In this document: positions 5,269-5,276 of the stretch, in pieces
Numbering within the stretch: the stretch's first letter is position 1
Layout of the letters: each line of letters opens with the position of its first letter
Made by a program: the position numbers and the translations under genes
Notes under the pieces: model-generated
What the model saw: the letters and a program-made list of their open reading frames with translations, nothing else
Told to the model about the DNA's origin: nothing
Database searches by the model: none
NCBI GenBank assembly: GCA_003161205.1
Contig: PMOU01000254.1
Span: forward strand, 1-5,276
DNA: 5,276 nucleotides
Direction of reading: 5' to 3'
From: Actinomycetota bacterium
GTDB lineage: Bacteria; Actinomycetota; Actinomycetes; Streptosporangiales; Streptosporangiaceae

Positions 5269-5276
5269 CGCCGGGT

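Overview
The window is GC-rich, with G/C-biased third codon positions, GTG starts alongside ATG, and short overlapping operons. This fits a high-GC actinomycete. The isochorismate synthase reads like actinobacterial versions (VCGTP, YAGPVGW and ALRCAQL motifs), but the sequence does not fix a genus. No rRNA, tRNA, CRISPR array, transposase or attachment site was seen.

Layout. (1) Bases 1-1101, plus strand: the 3' part of an isochorismate synthase gene, open at the left edge. Its coding sequence is interrupted in frame by a compact G-run/C-run repeat (about 176-272) that encodes a Pro-rich linker. (2) Bases 1190-1453: an unrecognised 87-aa protein. (3) Bases 1498-2382 and 2366-3508: an overlapping pair made of a MoxR-type AAA+ ATPase and a CoxE-like von Willebrand A protein with an intact MIDAS. 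The pair resembles CoxD/CoxE, but no carbon monoxide dehydrogenase gene is present here. (4) Bases 3587-3862 and 3862-4329: a coupled pair of small proteins. The first has a predicted beta-alpha-beta-beta-alpha-beta pattern; the second has the outline of a divergent GIY-YIG nuclease domain with key positions altered. (5) Bases 4333-5257, minus strand: three tiny single-pass membrane proteins (90, 96 and 120 aa) in one tightly coupled operon, convergent with group 4 and separated from it by 3 bases.

How they may work together. The ATPase and VWA protein almost certainly act as one chaperone-like remodelling machine, with a client unknown from this window. The isochorismate synthase feeds menaquinone or a catechol/salicylate siderophore; nothing here decides which. 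The two-gene GIY-YIG-like unit and the three-gene membrane unit are the least explained parts. The best candidates for something undescribed are the membrane tricistron, the GIY-YIG-like bicistron, and the repeat inside the isochorismate synthase gene.
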